Below, one piece after another: positions 12,621-24,333 of a stretch of DNA of 64,000 bases. A model generated the notes under the pieces. It ran no database searches. It was not told where the DNA came from and was given only the letters and a program-made list of their open reading frames with translations. Position numbers and translations under genes: made by a program. Source of the DNA: Galerina marginata (taxonomy: Eukaryota > Basidiomycota > Agaricomycetes > Agaricales > Galerinaceae); assembly GCA_023014335.1 (NCBI GenBank), contig JAECYW010000040.1:62001-126000 (forward strand), read 5' to 3'. How positions within the stretch are numbered: the stretch's first letter is position 1; each line of letters begins with the position of its first letter.

Positions 12621-15600
12621 TTAAACTACGATAAGCAGGAAGTGCTTATGTGGCCTCGACCTAAGAGGGCGAAAGGTGAGCGGATGACAAGGGATTCTAA
12701 CCGCCGATTTTGCACTGACATAATTGCTAGGGAAGATACCTTTTCTTCCGTGGTCGTTATATCCTAAGTTCAGTGAGCCAACAATATTCTGTGTCGAGCG
12801 CCAGCCCTCACCTTCCCACCAACCATCTCCGTAGTTCTCTCCAGCCTGACGGTCCAGAAGAGAGTATTAAGATATCCCCAGGTTGGAGTGTCAGTTCGTC
12901 AGGGCCTTGGGCGACGTAGGGGTATATAGCTCGTACTGATGCATAAGGTGAGTCTCAACATTCCTAGCGGCTACACTGTCTGAAGACTTGCCGCGAGTGG
13001 CCGTATCATCCGGTCGCGCGACCTCCCTTAGGCTCATTTCTCCTGCTGTTTCTCCTACTGGTTCCAAATAAGATGCGGGGACGAGACCCCTGTTTCCATC
13101 TTCGTCCACGACTTTCGTCCAGCCGGAACCATCATCAGCCTCCACAACGTGGACAGTCGCACTCTCTGATCCATCGATATCAGCATTTCCGATAACTTGA
13201 ACTCTGTATGACAGAGGCACGTACCATGCACGCCTAGCTCAAATTCTGACGTGGCTGTGAAATCAAATAGAACTTTCGCCTGAACTACCTCTTCAGAATG
13301 CTCTTCTGATGATTGAACGAAGGAAGAAGCCGAAGGTGCTATCGTGGGGGTTGGTTCTATCCTTAGATATTAAACTGAATGTTATCAGACTAGCCTGGAA
13401 ATTTTATTCACCTGGGACACCACTTCTCGAAGTGGTGGTATTCCTCTTGAATAAGCTGATAGCATGATGTCCTTCGGTTTCTTCGCAATTCGCAGGAACC
13501 TGCCCAATCGCAGAAATTTCGGTTTCCCGAGGCAATAGAGGTGGCGACATTGGTCACCTTTAGCTCGCATTTAGCGTGTACAGACAGGCCACAGCTTCGG
13601 CAAGTTTTCCCTTGTTTGCTCAACCCCCATATCGAAGACTGACAATTCCACGTGAATGGGTGTCGGCTGTCGGAAATAAACTTTTAATACCTTGCAGTAA
13701 GAACACTGAGTCGGGATGGAGAACGAAGAACTCTTGAATGAGTGCGGCTTGGACGCCCCTTCGTCATCTACAATCAAAAGAAGTAATCCCTTGAGGAAGA
13801 CAACCTGAAGGCATACATACCACCTAAAACTTGGACAATTGTATGGATTTCAGCCGTCAAAATACGCTCCGACGTCTCGTAGAGGGCGAGTTGATGCGCA
13901 GCTTCAAGATATTTCTGTGCAGTCGCGTCAGTGCCTTATAATAAGGAGTACTAATTTTAGTTCACGTCAGTCAAATCGTCGATGGCACCGACGCCATTGT
14001 CCACAGTGTACGAAGCCACCTGTGATGACAGCTGTTTCAATTCAGCACCTGACCAAAAGTGTCAGTTTAAACAAAAGGAAGCAGCCGATTTATTGTGCTT
14101 GAACATACGATTTAACTCCATAAGGGGAGTGAGCTCGTTTATTTTCTCTCTGGATCTTCTTAACTTATTCTGTATATAAATTTTTGGCTCCGGTTCAACG
14201 CTTATAGCATCCTATGAAAACTTAAATGCGGCATTCAACATACAGGCAGGCGTACTCACCGTGTCGTAGTGGATTGAACAAGGTTCGAAGACCCAATCAC
14301 ATCAGTAAAACTACACATCACTTACCGCACTTGTGTGACTTGAGATCACTTAGGACCCAGCTTGGATCGCTTTGTCACTTCAGAGTACAGCCACAAAAAA
14401 TGGAAACACTTCAAGTGACAACTCAAGTGCGTAAGTGATCAAGATAGAAAGGGTATTCAAGTCGCCTCTCTGGACTTGGGCGAAATCGATTGTAAAATGA
14501 TAAATTCTGCAGAGTTCGTTGAGACTCCGCTACACGTGATCGCGTTTCCTCAAATCAACAAAGCAAATTTCTTCCTTTCTTGTCTTTCACCCACCTCAAC
14601 GACCACCGACTCTGATCGCAAACTCGTCGCTGCGCATCGCATCTTCTTATTTCTCCGCAAACTCACAATATGAAGCAATGGTATTGCTCGCATTTCGCTA
14701 TTCTGAGAGCCCAGGTTCGTTGCAAACAATGTTCGTGCGTTGTCTAGTGAACGATTATTCCTTCCAGATGGTCCTTTAATTGATGCTCCCGCCTTACTAT
14801 TGCTGCTTGCAAGCAACAACACGTCGCGCATAAATCGCCAAGTAAGCCTTTCACTTTCTTACTCGCTCGTTGATATTCTCACTAAACCAATTACGTACCT
14901 TTCCAGATCCTTCGTACGAGTTGCAATACAGGAGCCACCAACACTGCTTGTTAGCACCCTAGCCCCTCATGTTTACCCCAATCTCACTGTTGATAGTGTT
15001 GCCAACCCCAAATGCGAAGCACCACCGCTCGTTGTTGACTACAATATGCCCGTTCGAGAACCTTCGGTTTAGATGGGCATGATGAGAAGGATGATGGCAA
15101 CTGAGGAGTGCCAGTTAAGCACCGCTCCCGTCACCTTGGTATGTCATCGCTTAGTTGTAAGTGTCGAAGTCCTTGAGGTTAAATCCTCGTTCAAAAAACA
15201 TGTACGTCAAGCCCGCGTCGGATGATGTGCGAGTGCTTCCACAACCTTAGCCCCCCGTTCTGCAGGAGACAACCCCACCTTATCACTTCCTTTCGTTACA
15301 TCCAACCGCCGCAATGCCAGTTAGGTATGGATAGTACCTGATGTTGCACAATATGGCTAACCCCCGATCTCATTCCAGATTATGGATTACGCAGAAACGT
15401 CTGGGTTATGCCTGCTGATGATCACGAGTATGCCGCAGCTGTTGATGGGTGACGAGGTTTATGGTGAGTACCTTGAGAAGTACAGTCTAGTTACAACATG
15501 TCCTAGATAGCCTCTTAACCAATGAATCCTTGTTCACTACATCTATCATATTTTCGCGAGGCGTTACGAATTCGGCCGCTTATTCACTTTGAAAATGACT

Positions 15601-17252
15601 TGAGGCCTGACTTATGCACTTGGAAAGTCACTTGTGCTCACTTTCCCAAGTGAATTCACTTCGCTAAGGCAGCAACCTACTTAGCCAAGTGAGTTTCACA
15701 TGTCCACTTGAGCTCACTTTCGTCACTTTGGCACTTGCCAAAGTGACCTAAGTGACCTAAGTCAACGTGTAGTTTTCCTGATGCATCCGGCGCTATAAAG
15801 GTCCTGAGATTGTACTTGATAAATAGATCTTGATCCTGGACTACATCAACTTGACCAAGCTTGGTTCCAACATCCGAAATTCGAGATTTCAGGGTGTCCA
15901 GATGTCTCAGGTGTAAATCCTGACCATGAGTAAGGATCTTGACAAAACGTAGCACAAGACGGCGGTGAAGAGCCTCTGGTGACAGACATATCAAGAAGTC
16001 TTTCTCTTAATTTCATATCTCCACTTACGCAGTTCCTAAGGGAATATTGGTGTCAAGGATCAACTTGAGTAGCGTAGAAACCTTCAAACGACGCTTACAT
16101 CCTCGAGGCGCGGTACATCTTCCTGGTAAAAAGTCCTTTTAATGCGATTGGCAATTGCGATGGATATTAATAGGAACTGGGATGTGATAGTCAAGATCCA
16201 TAGCTACATAAAAGAGGAGGAAAATTCCTACTTCTTGGAATTTAACATATCGTTCCGTTGTTGTTCAGCTTGTTTCGCTGCCCGATCGGCGTGCCTGTCG
16301 TCACTTGCTCGGCCCTGCAAGTTAATCGGTGATATAAGATAGCCGATGCTGACAAAAATGTGGGGTAACCCTGCCTGCTTTTGCCGAAATGATTCTACCT
16401 CAGCGCATTCTTCATCATACTACAACGAACGGCGAAGTGAGCCTCATGGCATGATTGATAATCGCCGCCAGGACCCACTGACCTTCTGTTTACTCTGTAA
16501 ATAATGTATCAGGGTTTGGACGGAGGTCGAGGCAAAAAGAACGCACAAACCTTGAGGCGGTCACCGTAAACGCGATCTCGATCCAAAAGTAACTTCTGGA
16601 AGAACGAGATTTCCTACAAAGCAGAGTCAGGCAGAGAAATATGGTTCAGGGACTAGATATGCCTTTTTCTTTGCATCTTCATTGCTCTTCTCGAGTACTC
16701 TTAGCACATCAATAATTTGCAAGGTCAGTGCATCTGCGAAAACTATGTGGTCTTGGGAGGTGTTGACCATAGATTTTATGATTTCTTCATAAGCTTGATC
16801 TAAAGTACTAGTAGGCAGAGATGGTCACGATAACTAAGCCCTTGAAGTCTATGAATCTGACCTTTGCTTCAAAGAATCGACATTCCAGACTTGGGTAGGT
16901 TCATTGCCAATTACAAAGGCTGATTGTGCCTTAGCCTTCTTTTCAGAAGCTTTGCGGGTCAACACTTGCAACTTCGTCGCGTATTCGCGTTCTAGAGCTA
17001 CACGTGCAGTGTACAAGTCGCGTACCTAACCGATGAACTGTTCAACCAATATTTCATGCAGAAACCGAGAGGTTTGTTCTCGAGCTTACGTCACTGATAA
17101 CTTCAATTTGTGCATTGAAGAAATCTGCCACTCCCTCAACTTGGTCCTAAGGCTCTGTTCAGACTGACGTACCCATCGAAATAGGAGTGTTACTTCACTG
17201 GAAGGGCTTGACCGTAGCTCTGGCCACCAGCTCCAAGTCCAAGTTCGGCCAT
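12621..17252 (-). pseudogene. BZZ1: BZZ1-like F-BAR/C1/SH3-SH3 protein, disrupted
   Basis: Bzz1 proteins bend membranes at endocytic actin patches and recruit Las17/WASP. Minus-strand exons give MAELGLGAGGQSYGQALP (start 17252), DQVEGVADFFNAQIEVISD, LYTARVALEREYATKLQVL, and YNLRTFIAPD (F-BAR). Beyond a foreign insert come DWVFEPCSIHYDT and AISVEPEPKIYIQNKLRRS. A C1 zinc domain follows (HSFKSSSFSIPTQCSYCK, then GKTCRSCGLSVHAKCELK), then SH3-1 (VLFDFTATSEFELG ... DDGSGWTKVV ... LVPASYLEP). SH3-2 begins RAIYPYVAQGPDELTLQPGD and resumes in another frame as GENYGDGWWEG...IFPSNYV (12717-12740). Two lesions are seen. A 1.48-kb transposon at 14303-15780 splits codons between APD and DWVFEP, and reading into it meets a stop. 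One extra base near 12,842 breaks SH3-2. Elsewhere the exons remain in good frame, so inactivation looks recent. Confidence 0.88.
14303..15780. mobile_element. Non-autonomous TIR DNA transposon inserted in BZZ1
   Basis: The ends are inverted: + strand 14303 begins CAGTAAAACTACAC and the complement of the end at 15780 begins CAGGAAAACTACAC (13 of 14 match). Inside each end are many copies of short TCACTT / AAGTGA motifs (14310-14440 and 15600-15775), as in transposons with sub-terminal transposase-binding repeats. Flanks read AATCACAT and ATGCATCC; they could be a diverged 8-base target duplication but do not match cleanly. No transposase domain is visible. The largest internal frame (14740-15072, 110 residues) is not recognised. 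TIRs plus a possible 8-base duplication would suit hAT- or KDZ-like mobilisation; this is inference. Confidence 0.75.
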
Positions 17253-20147
17253 TCTCTCTTTAGGATACTTTGCTTTGTAGCTTATTCTGTTGGCGTAGTG
17301 AAAGTATCTGAAATGTTCAGCAGCGAAGAAGAGCGAAGACTGATAAAGGTAGATCCTTAAACGACCCATAGCCCGGCGGCTCTCATGTGACCAGATCTAG
17401 AAACGGTGACGTCGGTGTCCTTCACAGAAGTCCGAATCGGGACATCGTTATGTTTCCGCATCCGCGATCGTTGAGCGTTTTCCTTTCTGTTATAACTGGA
17501 ATGTTCTACCTCAGCCTGTCCATTCCCTCATCTATTCCATATTGCCCTTTCGAATCACTGTAGGCTGCAGACATTATGTAGGCTTCCTGCCAACTCAATG
17601 AATCGAATCATTGAATCCGTCAAGCGTTCCACCCCCTTCACGCTCACCGGCGGCTCCCTGACTCGCAAGTCTAGACCTGAATGCATGTCATCACACTTCA
17701 TTATTTGGCGATACAAAATATTTTCAGCGTTGAGACGACGGAGTAAGAAATGGTGATGATGATTAGAAGGGGAATCAATCAATACTTAATTGAGCTTATG
17801 AGTGGCTTTGACCTGACCAGCTCGGTATATCACCGTCCCTTGACTGTCCCATCAAAACATTGTACGATGACATCTCTCCATTTATTGTATCATATGCTTA
17901 ATTGGGATGCTGACACGCTCGCTCATTGAACTGTGAGGACCCGAGGCTCAACATCGGGGAATGGCATAAGTAATAATTTAAGCAGTTGCAGTACCATTCC
18001 TACTGCGAGATACAAACCTACAAGGTCCTAGAGAGTCGACCAAAAAGCAATAGTGTACACTAAACGTAGGCGTCCTTTGTTCTTTTCCACTTGATTGGTG
18101 TTAATGTCAGGTTAGAGTAACTTTATAGCAACGAATGCGAAAAAATCCCTCGGGAGCCGCCATTGTACATATCGAATATTTGTGCAAGATGAAGGTAAGC
18201 CTATTACAATTTATAAGAGCGGCCGCTGGTTCCCATTTTATAGATTTAGAGATATCGTTGTCCACTGGTTTGGTGGCCTTGTTTACACAGACTACATATG
18301 TTTTTTTTGGATAGTGCCCTGCACAACGTGCGTTTGTGGTGGCTGGCAGTGTCCACATATAACTTGATTCAGAACTCGAAACTGTTCAAAATTATATCGT
18401 GGCTACGAAAGACTAGTCAGCCGCGTCGGTGTCGTTTGGGTGTCGTAGAAGTTCTCAGTTTGACAAGCCTCAAATGGCCTCACACCTCGCATTTTCTATA
18501 AAAGAGAATATATCGTAAAAGAGACTCTGAACAAAAGGATCCCGATTGTATTGTGGGCAACGAACTGCATCAAATTTCAAAGTGAACTCTTCTATCTACA
18601 TCAATCTTTGTCCAACTTTTGTAGTGCAGAAGTCTGGAAGCAATGAAATAAAGGAGATGATCTCCGAAATGTAAAACTGGGACCTAATGCATTATTTCGA
18701 GTTTGCTGTGTAGACCGATCGGTACACGGGGTGCAGGAATAAATGTGAAGGAATCAAACTAACATCAAAAATTTAACCCTTCGTACGAACTTGAATGACG
18801 CAGAAATGTCGTCAAGGTTGACGATGTCGAGTGCTGTAGACCATAATATAGTGTGTAAAATTTCGCGCATGGATTACGCACCCCATGTGAAGTTTCTTTG
18901 TCCTTTAGTCGATGGCGGCGAAATGATTTAATCTGGCTGAATAGTGGTAAGTAACGAAATCGTAGACCATGAGTCACAATGGTGATAAAGCGGGTGTGTA
19001 TTAAGAGCTTCGGTTGCCAGCCCGCTTCCTGCAGGTTCATGCGAGTAGCGTGGAATTGAACGAGCATGCATGGGCATTTTCTGATCCTCCCTCACGGGAG
19101 TCAGACTAGAATTCCTTGGATACTCTTTAGAAGAACAGGTTGGCGATTCCAGCGCGAGAAGTACCCGCAATGCACATAACGAGGTTCAGCTGGGGTTCTG
19201 GTCGAGCCCACGGATATCTTTCCAAGTCCTGGAGCCGCCAACGTAGGAACACATGTTTCAAAAGGCAGAAGCCGAGAGACTCAGAGAGTACGTAAAGTGG
19301 GCACGTGGTTTTGCTGAGGAGCGAAAATTCGGAAAAATCTAATCCCCAAAAAGCCTGGTACCAGTTTGAGGAGTGGACCAGCAGTGCCAACCTCATGTAA
19401 CCTTCGTGGACACTGACAGTTGCAAATTACCATGCCTTCTTGTCGCCACGGTCATAAAAACTCGCAGAATTTTTCCGGACCAAAGGTGGAAGCAAGCGTT
19501 GGGCAAGCGTTGCCTGTCCGTGGACGGAGGGATTAACAATGGACGTGTGGAGTCGAGCAGAACCCTAGAACACCATTGGCAGAACTTAGAAGAGGAGCGG
19601 ATCTACATTTTCCAAGAATTCGGAAACTTGGAGGACAACCCCTGCTACTTGTTCTGGGAAATTAATGGAGTCTTTGGGGATCAATAAAAAAACTTTCGGT
19701 GCGCTGCATCGTGTGGAAGGGGAGGCGTCGAAGCGTGAGAATTTCGGCCCGGGGTCGTCTATTTTTGTTCTCGCCTCCTGCGCAAGCGGCGATTAGATTT
19801 CAGTGGGCATCGCACCATCATCTTAATTTTTCTTTCTCGACACCGCTAAGTTAAGTACACCCACCTAGACAGCTTAAATTACACATAACGTGTTGTAATG
19901 TTTTGATTCCCATCTGCGTCGTACAACAGTTCGTCGCCAAGCATTGATCAATATTGCTTTTATTTTGGTTCCGGGTGGTTCCAAATTTGGGGGTACGAAT
20001 CTTTGCATTGCTACAACACGGCGTCGTTCTCAACCTCGTTCGGGATTATTGTTCATCGACCAATAAGATCTACAGACGCCGCCCATTTGAACTCTATTTG
20101 CAGCTATTTAGAGCGCACGATGCTTCGCGTAACAGTAGTCTCGCAGC
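17253..20147. other. Long stretch without recognised genes
   Basis: Only short frames on both strands, the largest being + 19373-19687 (104 residues) and - 19396-19127 (89 residues). None carries a known motif or a splice pattern that extends it. The part just above 17,253 is the presumed BZZ1 promoter. Confidence 0.4.
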
Positions 20148-20153
20148 TATAAA
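20148..20153 (+). promoter_or_regulatory. TATA box of the double-psi beta-barrel gene
   Basis: TATAAA lies about 95 bases upstream of ATG 20247, within GCAGCTATAAAGAGG. The spacing suits a core promoter for a highly expressed secreted protein. Confidence 0.5.
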
Positions 20154-20246
20154 GAGGACCCATCTTGGGTTCTGAAAGGCCGGATTGTCGAGTGCCCTGC
20201 TCAACATCTGTCTTCTAACCTATCAAGCCACTGTCTATCTCGCTCC

Positions 20247-20892
20247 ATGTCACGTGTTGCCCTTTTCCTCTTTGCACTCTTCGCAGTCTGTCCTGATGAC
20301 GCTCGCGTCGCCAGTACCCGTAGTGGATGGCGAATTAGTCGACGTTCAGAGGCGCATCACCCACGTAGGGCGAGTGAGTATTCTATTTCATTCTACTCAA
20401 CCTTTTGGGGAAGTCTCATTGTCGTTGTCTCTCTGCAGGGTACTTGGTTCTATCCAGGTTAGTTCTATTTCCCATGATGCGATCAGTTTCTTGTACTAAA
20501 GAGTCTGATAGGACTAGGAAATTGTGGCAAGGTCAACACCTCCGAGGATCTTATTCTTGCCATTGGAAAGCAACTGTACGACCGAAACGGGGGAGGCAAC
20601 TGCGATCAGGTTTATATCCATTGTCCCTGTTTCGGAGTACGCCAACTGACCTTGCAAAGTATGTTCAAATCACCAACGTCGCGAATGGTAAGGTGGCCTA
20701 TGGATTGACCCGAGACAGCTGCCAATCATGCGGCGACAACGACATAGGTGTGTTTCTCGCCTCCAATGTAGCATACGTGCTGAACATTTCGTGCTAGACA
20801 TGTCACCCGCTCTCTTCCAGAAACTAGCGCCGCTGAGCACGGGCCTTCTCAAAGTCTCATGGAACTTCATGAACAAAAGCTGGAAGCCTTGA
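20247..20892 (+). CDS. Small secreted double-psi beta-barrel (expansin/RAF-like) protein
   Basis: Resembles fungal RlpA-like double-psi beta-barrel proteins such as riboflavin-aldehyde-forming-enzyme-like and barwin-like secreted proteins. Mature exons are clean: 20439-20457, 20512-20609, 20660-20747, 20798-20892. They encode GTWFYPGLGNCGKVNTSEDL, then LILAIGKQLYDRN, GNCDQ, YVQITNVANGK, YGLTRDSCQSCGDNDID and MSPALFQKLAPLSTGLLKVS, stopping at 20890-20892. The N-terminus is odd. ATG 20247 opens a good signal peptide (MSRVALFLFALFA). The pro-region that would normally follow (SPVPVVDGELVDVQRRITH, joining GTWFYPG in phase) lies in the next frame. Either there is a one-base shift, or a weak donor near 20,286 joins the signal peptide directly to GTWFYPG. 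Substrate unknown. Confidence 0.75.
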
Positions 20893-22854
20893 AAAAGGAA
20901 AATTTTTACGCTCTATGCCGCTTCTGCCGCGACACGGCTGTACGACGCTACCATCATTTTTTTTTACTCTCTTTAACGCCCGTCAAATCGACCATGCCAT
21001 CAAAGGAAACTTACATCAAAGCCTTCATTTAGACTGCCACTGCCTAGAATCACATAGAATCCATTTTCAATCTTGTTTTTGTAACTTCATTGTAGCGCTC
21101 GGTGCCACGGAGATGCATCTTTGATAGATGATAGGTACTTCGCATTGGCCATAGACACATACTATCACCCCCTGACAGGCTCTAGATTATATTCGCGTAC
21201 TTGTCACCGTTTTCTCTGCCTGTTTCTGTATTTTAGAAGCTAGAAGTGTGCTTCATTTTCTACTGCGGTGAGGTCGGCGAGTTCAACGGTTTTACTTCAC
21301 CTCCCTGAAAGTCCGGTGCCACGGCTTGAAATAGCAAGAATTTGCCCGTCTTTTACACCCTGCATTTTGGGCCGTAGCCTCATCCCTTTCCGTCGCTGAT
21401 ACTCTTACGATACATGAGGACCGCCAGGCATAATTCCCATGGAAGCAGTTGCTCCACAATCGGCGCTTGGCGAGATGAAATGACACCCCGTCGGGTTTCC
21501 GGCGCTGTTACTATTTTCATTCTGGGGTGTAAATAAAATATCGTCGTGTAATCTCACCGCTTCTCGCCGACTTGGTAAGTTGCGTCACGAATGATGAGTG
21601 CGCAAACAAATTTGTTATTTGATGTCGGAAGAAAACCTGACTTCCCTCGAATCAGGGATAATCACGATTAGATTTGACCAATTTTTCAAAGGGATATTTA
21701 AGTTATGATTTTTATAAGCATCCACCACAGGTATTCATAGTGTCACGTAAACCACCGAGGCTAGCCGAGAGTGTGGCGCAAGTGTCAGGATTGGGAAGGC
21801 GGTCGCAGGGCTAAGTCTTTTTGTGTCCATCTGATGTCCATATTCAGACACGGCGAAAGAAGTCCGAAATGATTTCAAGTTTCGGTTCAGTTCCTCCCCG
21901 GGACCCCCGAAGGCCTCAGTTTGCTTCATTCCATTCTGCTTTTTTAAATTTGGAATGTGGACGACAAGGAGAGTAAAGGCCACGGGAATGATAGATGCCT
22001 CAACCAATCGACGGTCAGGGCTGATCCATAGGACAGTGATCGGGTGACATAAAATAAGCGCCCACTACCATCATATGTTCCAGATCTGGCCAGAGCCTTT
22101 TAGTGTTGGTTTTTGATTGTTGAACGCATAGGGTTGACACCTGATCGAGACAACGATATCAAGTCACTCTCCATTGGAATTTCAATTGCTTCCTGGCCTG
22201 TTTACGTACTTGCCATGGAATTGTGGTACTTTCAGGCATATCCAACGCAATACCATAAGACAAAAAAAGCGCCAGGTATTGCCTCTCGACATTTATCAAA
22301 GCCATCGAAATTTTTGTCAGTAAACAGGTTCCGACCCTTCCCTGGGGATTTAAAACCGCCAGGGTTAACCGTCTTTATTCCTCCGATAGTTATAATCATC
22401 AAGGAAGAACAGCTACGTGTCGGCCCGCACCTTGCCTTCGAGTCAACCACCATACGGGCGCTTGAACCGCTGTTGTATTCCGGATGTTCGGATCGACTTG
22501 TTATGATTGAAACTGAGGACAACAACGACGCCGGCCACGACGCCAGCCTTGAGAGTACTTAAGCCCAATTTTCTTCTTCTTGGCTCTCTCTCTAAAGGCC
22601 ACATCATCTCCTTTACATGCTCTGCCTACGAGAAATTTTAGTTCTGAACCTCGGTGCCTGGGCAGAAGAAGACAATAGAACCAAATTCAAGATAATTTCT
22701 GGCACGGTGTGATGAACAATACATATCGGTGCGTTGCGTTGATCGAACTTGTATTTTTTTGCCGTGCTCTTGACATGAAATGTGTCAGTAGACGTCACAG
22801 GACGAAGACGACAAGAAAGAAGCTGGGGACTATATTGTGGGTGTTTTCTTTTCC
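20893..22854. other. Intergenic, no recognised gene
   Basis: Scattered short frames on both strands, the longest + 22113-22562 (149 residues) and its antisense partner 22525-22232. Neither shows a known motif, and the overlap of open frames on both strands argues against either. Confidence 0.4.
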
Positions 22855-23108
22855 TTTTTCCTAGGGGAGGGGAGCTTCGCCGCTTTCCATGTGCTCCCTT
22901 GACGTGGGCCTGGGCTTATGACTCGCAGTGCGCTTTGAGCCGCTCGGGTCGACCAAACGCACAAAATCTCCTTTTAACCCGTCATTTTTTTTACTAGAGA
23001 CTCTCTTTAATTCATAGCGTACATGCCCGCTTCCTGTGATTTATAACTACGATATTTTAGAACCCCCAATTGGGTTAGTCGCGCTTCAGCGCTTTTGGGA
23101 CTTCATTT
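22855..23108. repeat. Diverged long direct repeat, copy A
   Basis: About 255 bases. Shared landmarks with copy B, in the same order: GGGGAGGGGAGC, TGTGCTCCCTTG, GCCGCTCGGGTCGAC, CGCACAAAAT, TAGAACCCC, TCGCGCTTCA and GCGCTT.TGGGA. Copies differ by substitutions and indels. The direct orientation around a repetitive 2-kb interior could reflect terminal repeats of an old element or two dispersed copies. Confidence 0.7.
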
Positions 23109-24333
23109 TAAGCCGTTTTTCCTTAAAATCAACATCCTGATGAGAATACCTTAAACAAACGGGGAACGTCGGTGACTTAACGCGGCTTATACTGGCCTGA
23201 ACTCAAAATGTGTCCCTGAGCAATACTGGTAACGTGACCGCGCGTCGCGGTGAAATAGGCGCCCGCCATCGTCTTCTTGAGATCTTTCCAACTAGATGCC
23301 GACGAAAGTTAAATAGCAGGCATCAAATACTTTTGTTATTCTCTGTTCAACAGCAATTAGTTCTCTAACCCTCGTCGCTCGTCAACAAAGAGCGTCAACT
23401 CGTTCCCCAGTGTAAGCCACATGAATTTCCGGTCTAGTCAGCCACCGCGCAGCGATTGAGCGAATTTGGATGTGCGATCAGCCCTATTTTAAGAGTTACG
23501 ATCGAAACTGGAGGCAAATCACGCCAGCCACCGATCTACGAAGGGGTACTTAAGCCCTTCCCTCGACTCTATCCTTCCTTCTCTCAAACCACCACCTCGT
23601 CGCTTTTCCCCCCTTCCTTGGACAGACTACCTTAGGCGATATCCTGTACGGCCGCGTCGCTATATATATCCCCTTTTTGCCGTTCTGACATTGTCCACAG
23701 GGCGATTTCCTGGAGGCCGACTATCAGCTAGTGCGTAATACCTTCTCTATCACTGCCTCTCGTCCGTGACGCTCATAGTTCACCTTGTACTCTTGCTTTT
23801 CTCTTCTCGCCTTGGCGTACTCAGCCAACTTGGAAAAACAGTATTGTACTGGTGAGTTCAATCGTATTCACCCTTCCTTATCCAACGCTCACAAATCGCC
23901 TTGCCTGTCGCTAGGCCTACCCCACTGTGGACAAACCCGGTGCGTTATATTCCCATCTCATCTACCACCATGCGTGATACTCATAAATCGCCCAGCTCAA
24001 CGGACACAGAATGGCCGCTTTGGACTTTCTCTTCCTCTGGCCGACGCTGGTCCTGGGAACGGAGGCAAGTACTGGGGCCCAGGGTGGGTCCATACAAGAG
24101 CGGCCGATCCTGGGAGCCGACTGGGGAAGCTCAAAGCCGGGGAGAATCCAGCTGCAAGGTTGGGTCCTTTTCAGCGGAGATGTCCTTCTTGGTTCCCTCG
24201 GTGCTTGTCTTCTGACCTATCTGGACCCTGGACGACGCCGACAAGGTGTGGGCATCAGTGAGTCTTGGCGGCGCTCTGTTTTCCTTCTTGCGGCGCTTCT
24301 GACATCTGAGTTGGTAATTCGTCCCTCTGGTAG
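23109..24333 (+). other. Possible promoter and leader exons of a repeat-containing transcript
   Basis: A TATA-like run (CTATATATAT) sits near 23,660, followed by a pyrimidine-rich stretch and several donor/acceptor-like sites. The open frame + 24011-24706 enters the tandem array below. No known protein domain is visible. This may be a transcribed non-conserved locus inside a repeat element rather than a protein gene. Confidence 0.3.

Noticed and set aside
13600..13640. Possible frameshift in the C1 domain of BZZ1
   Set aside because: A recount of the G run (five bases) keeps SSIWGLSKQGKTC in frame; only the SH3-2 shift and the transposon remain as lesions.
15170..15200. tRNA-like T-arm (GAGGTTAAATCCTC)
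   Set aside because: No matching acceptor stem, D-arm or anticodon arm around it; it lies inside the transposon.
22232..22562. Overlapping open frames on both strands
   Set aside because: No family similarity, no start context or splice support, and the frames shadow each other.
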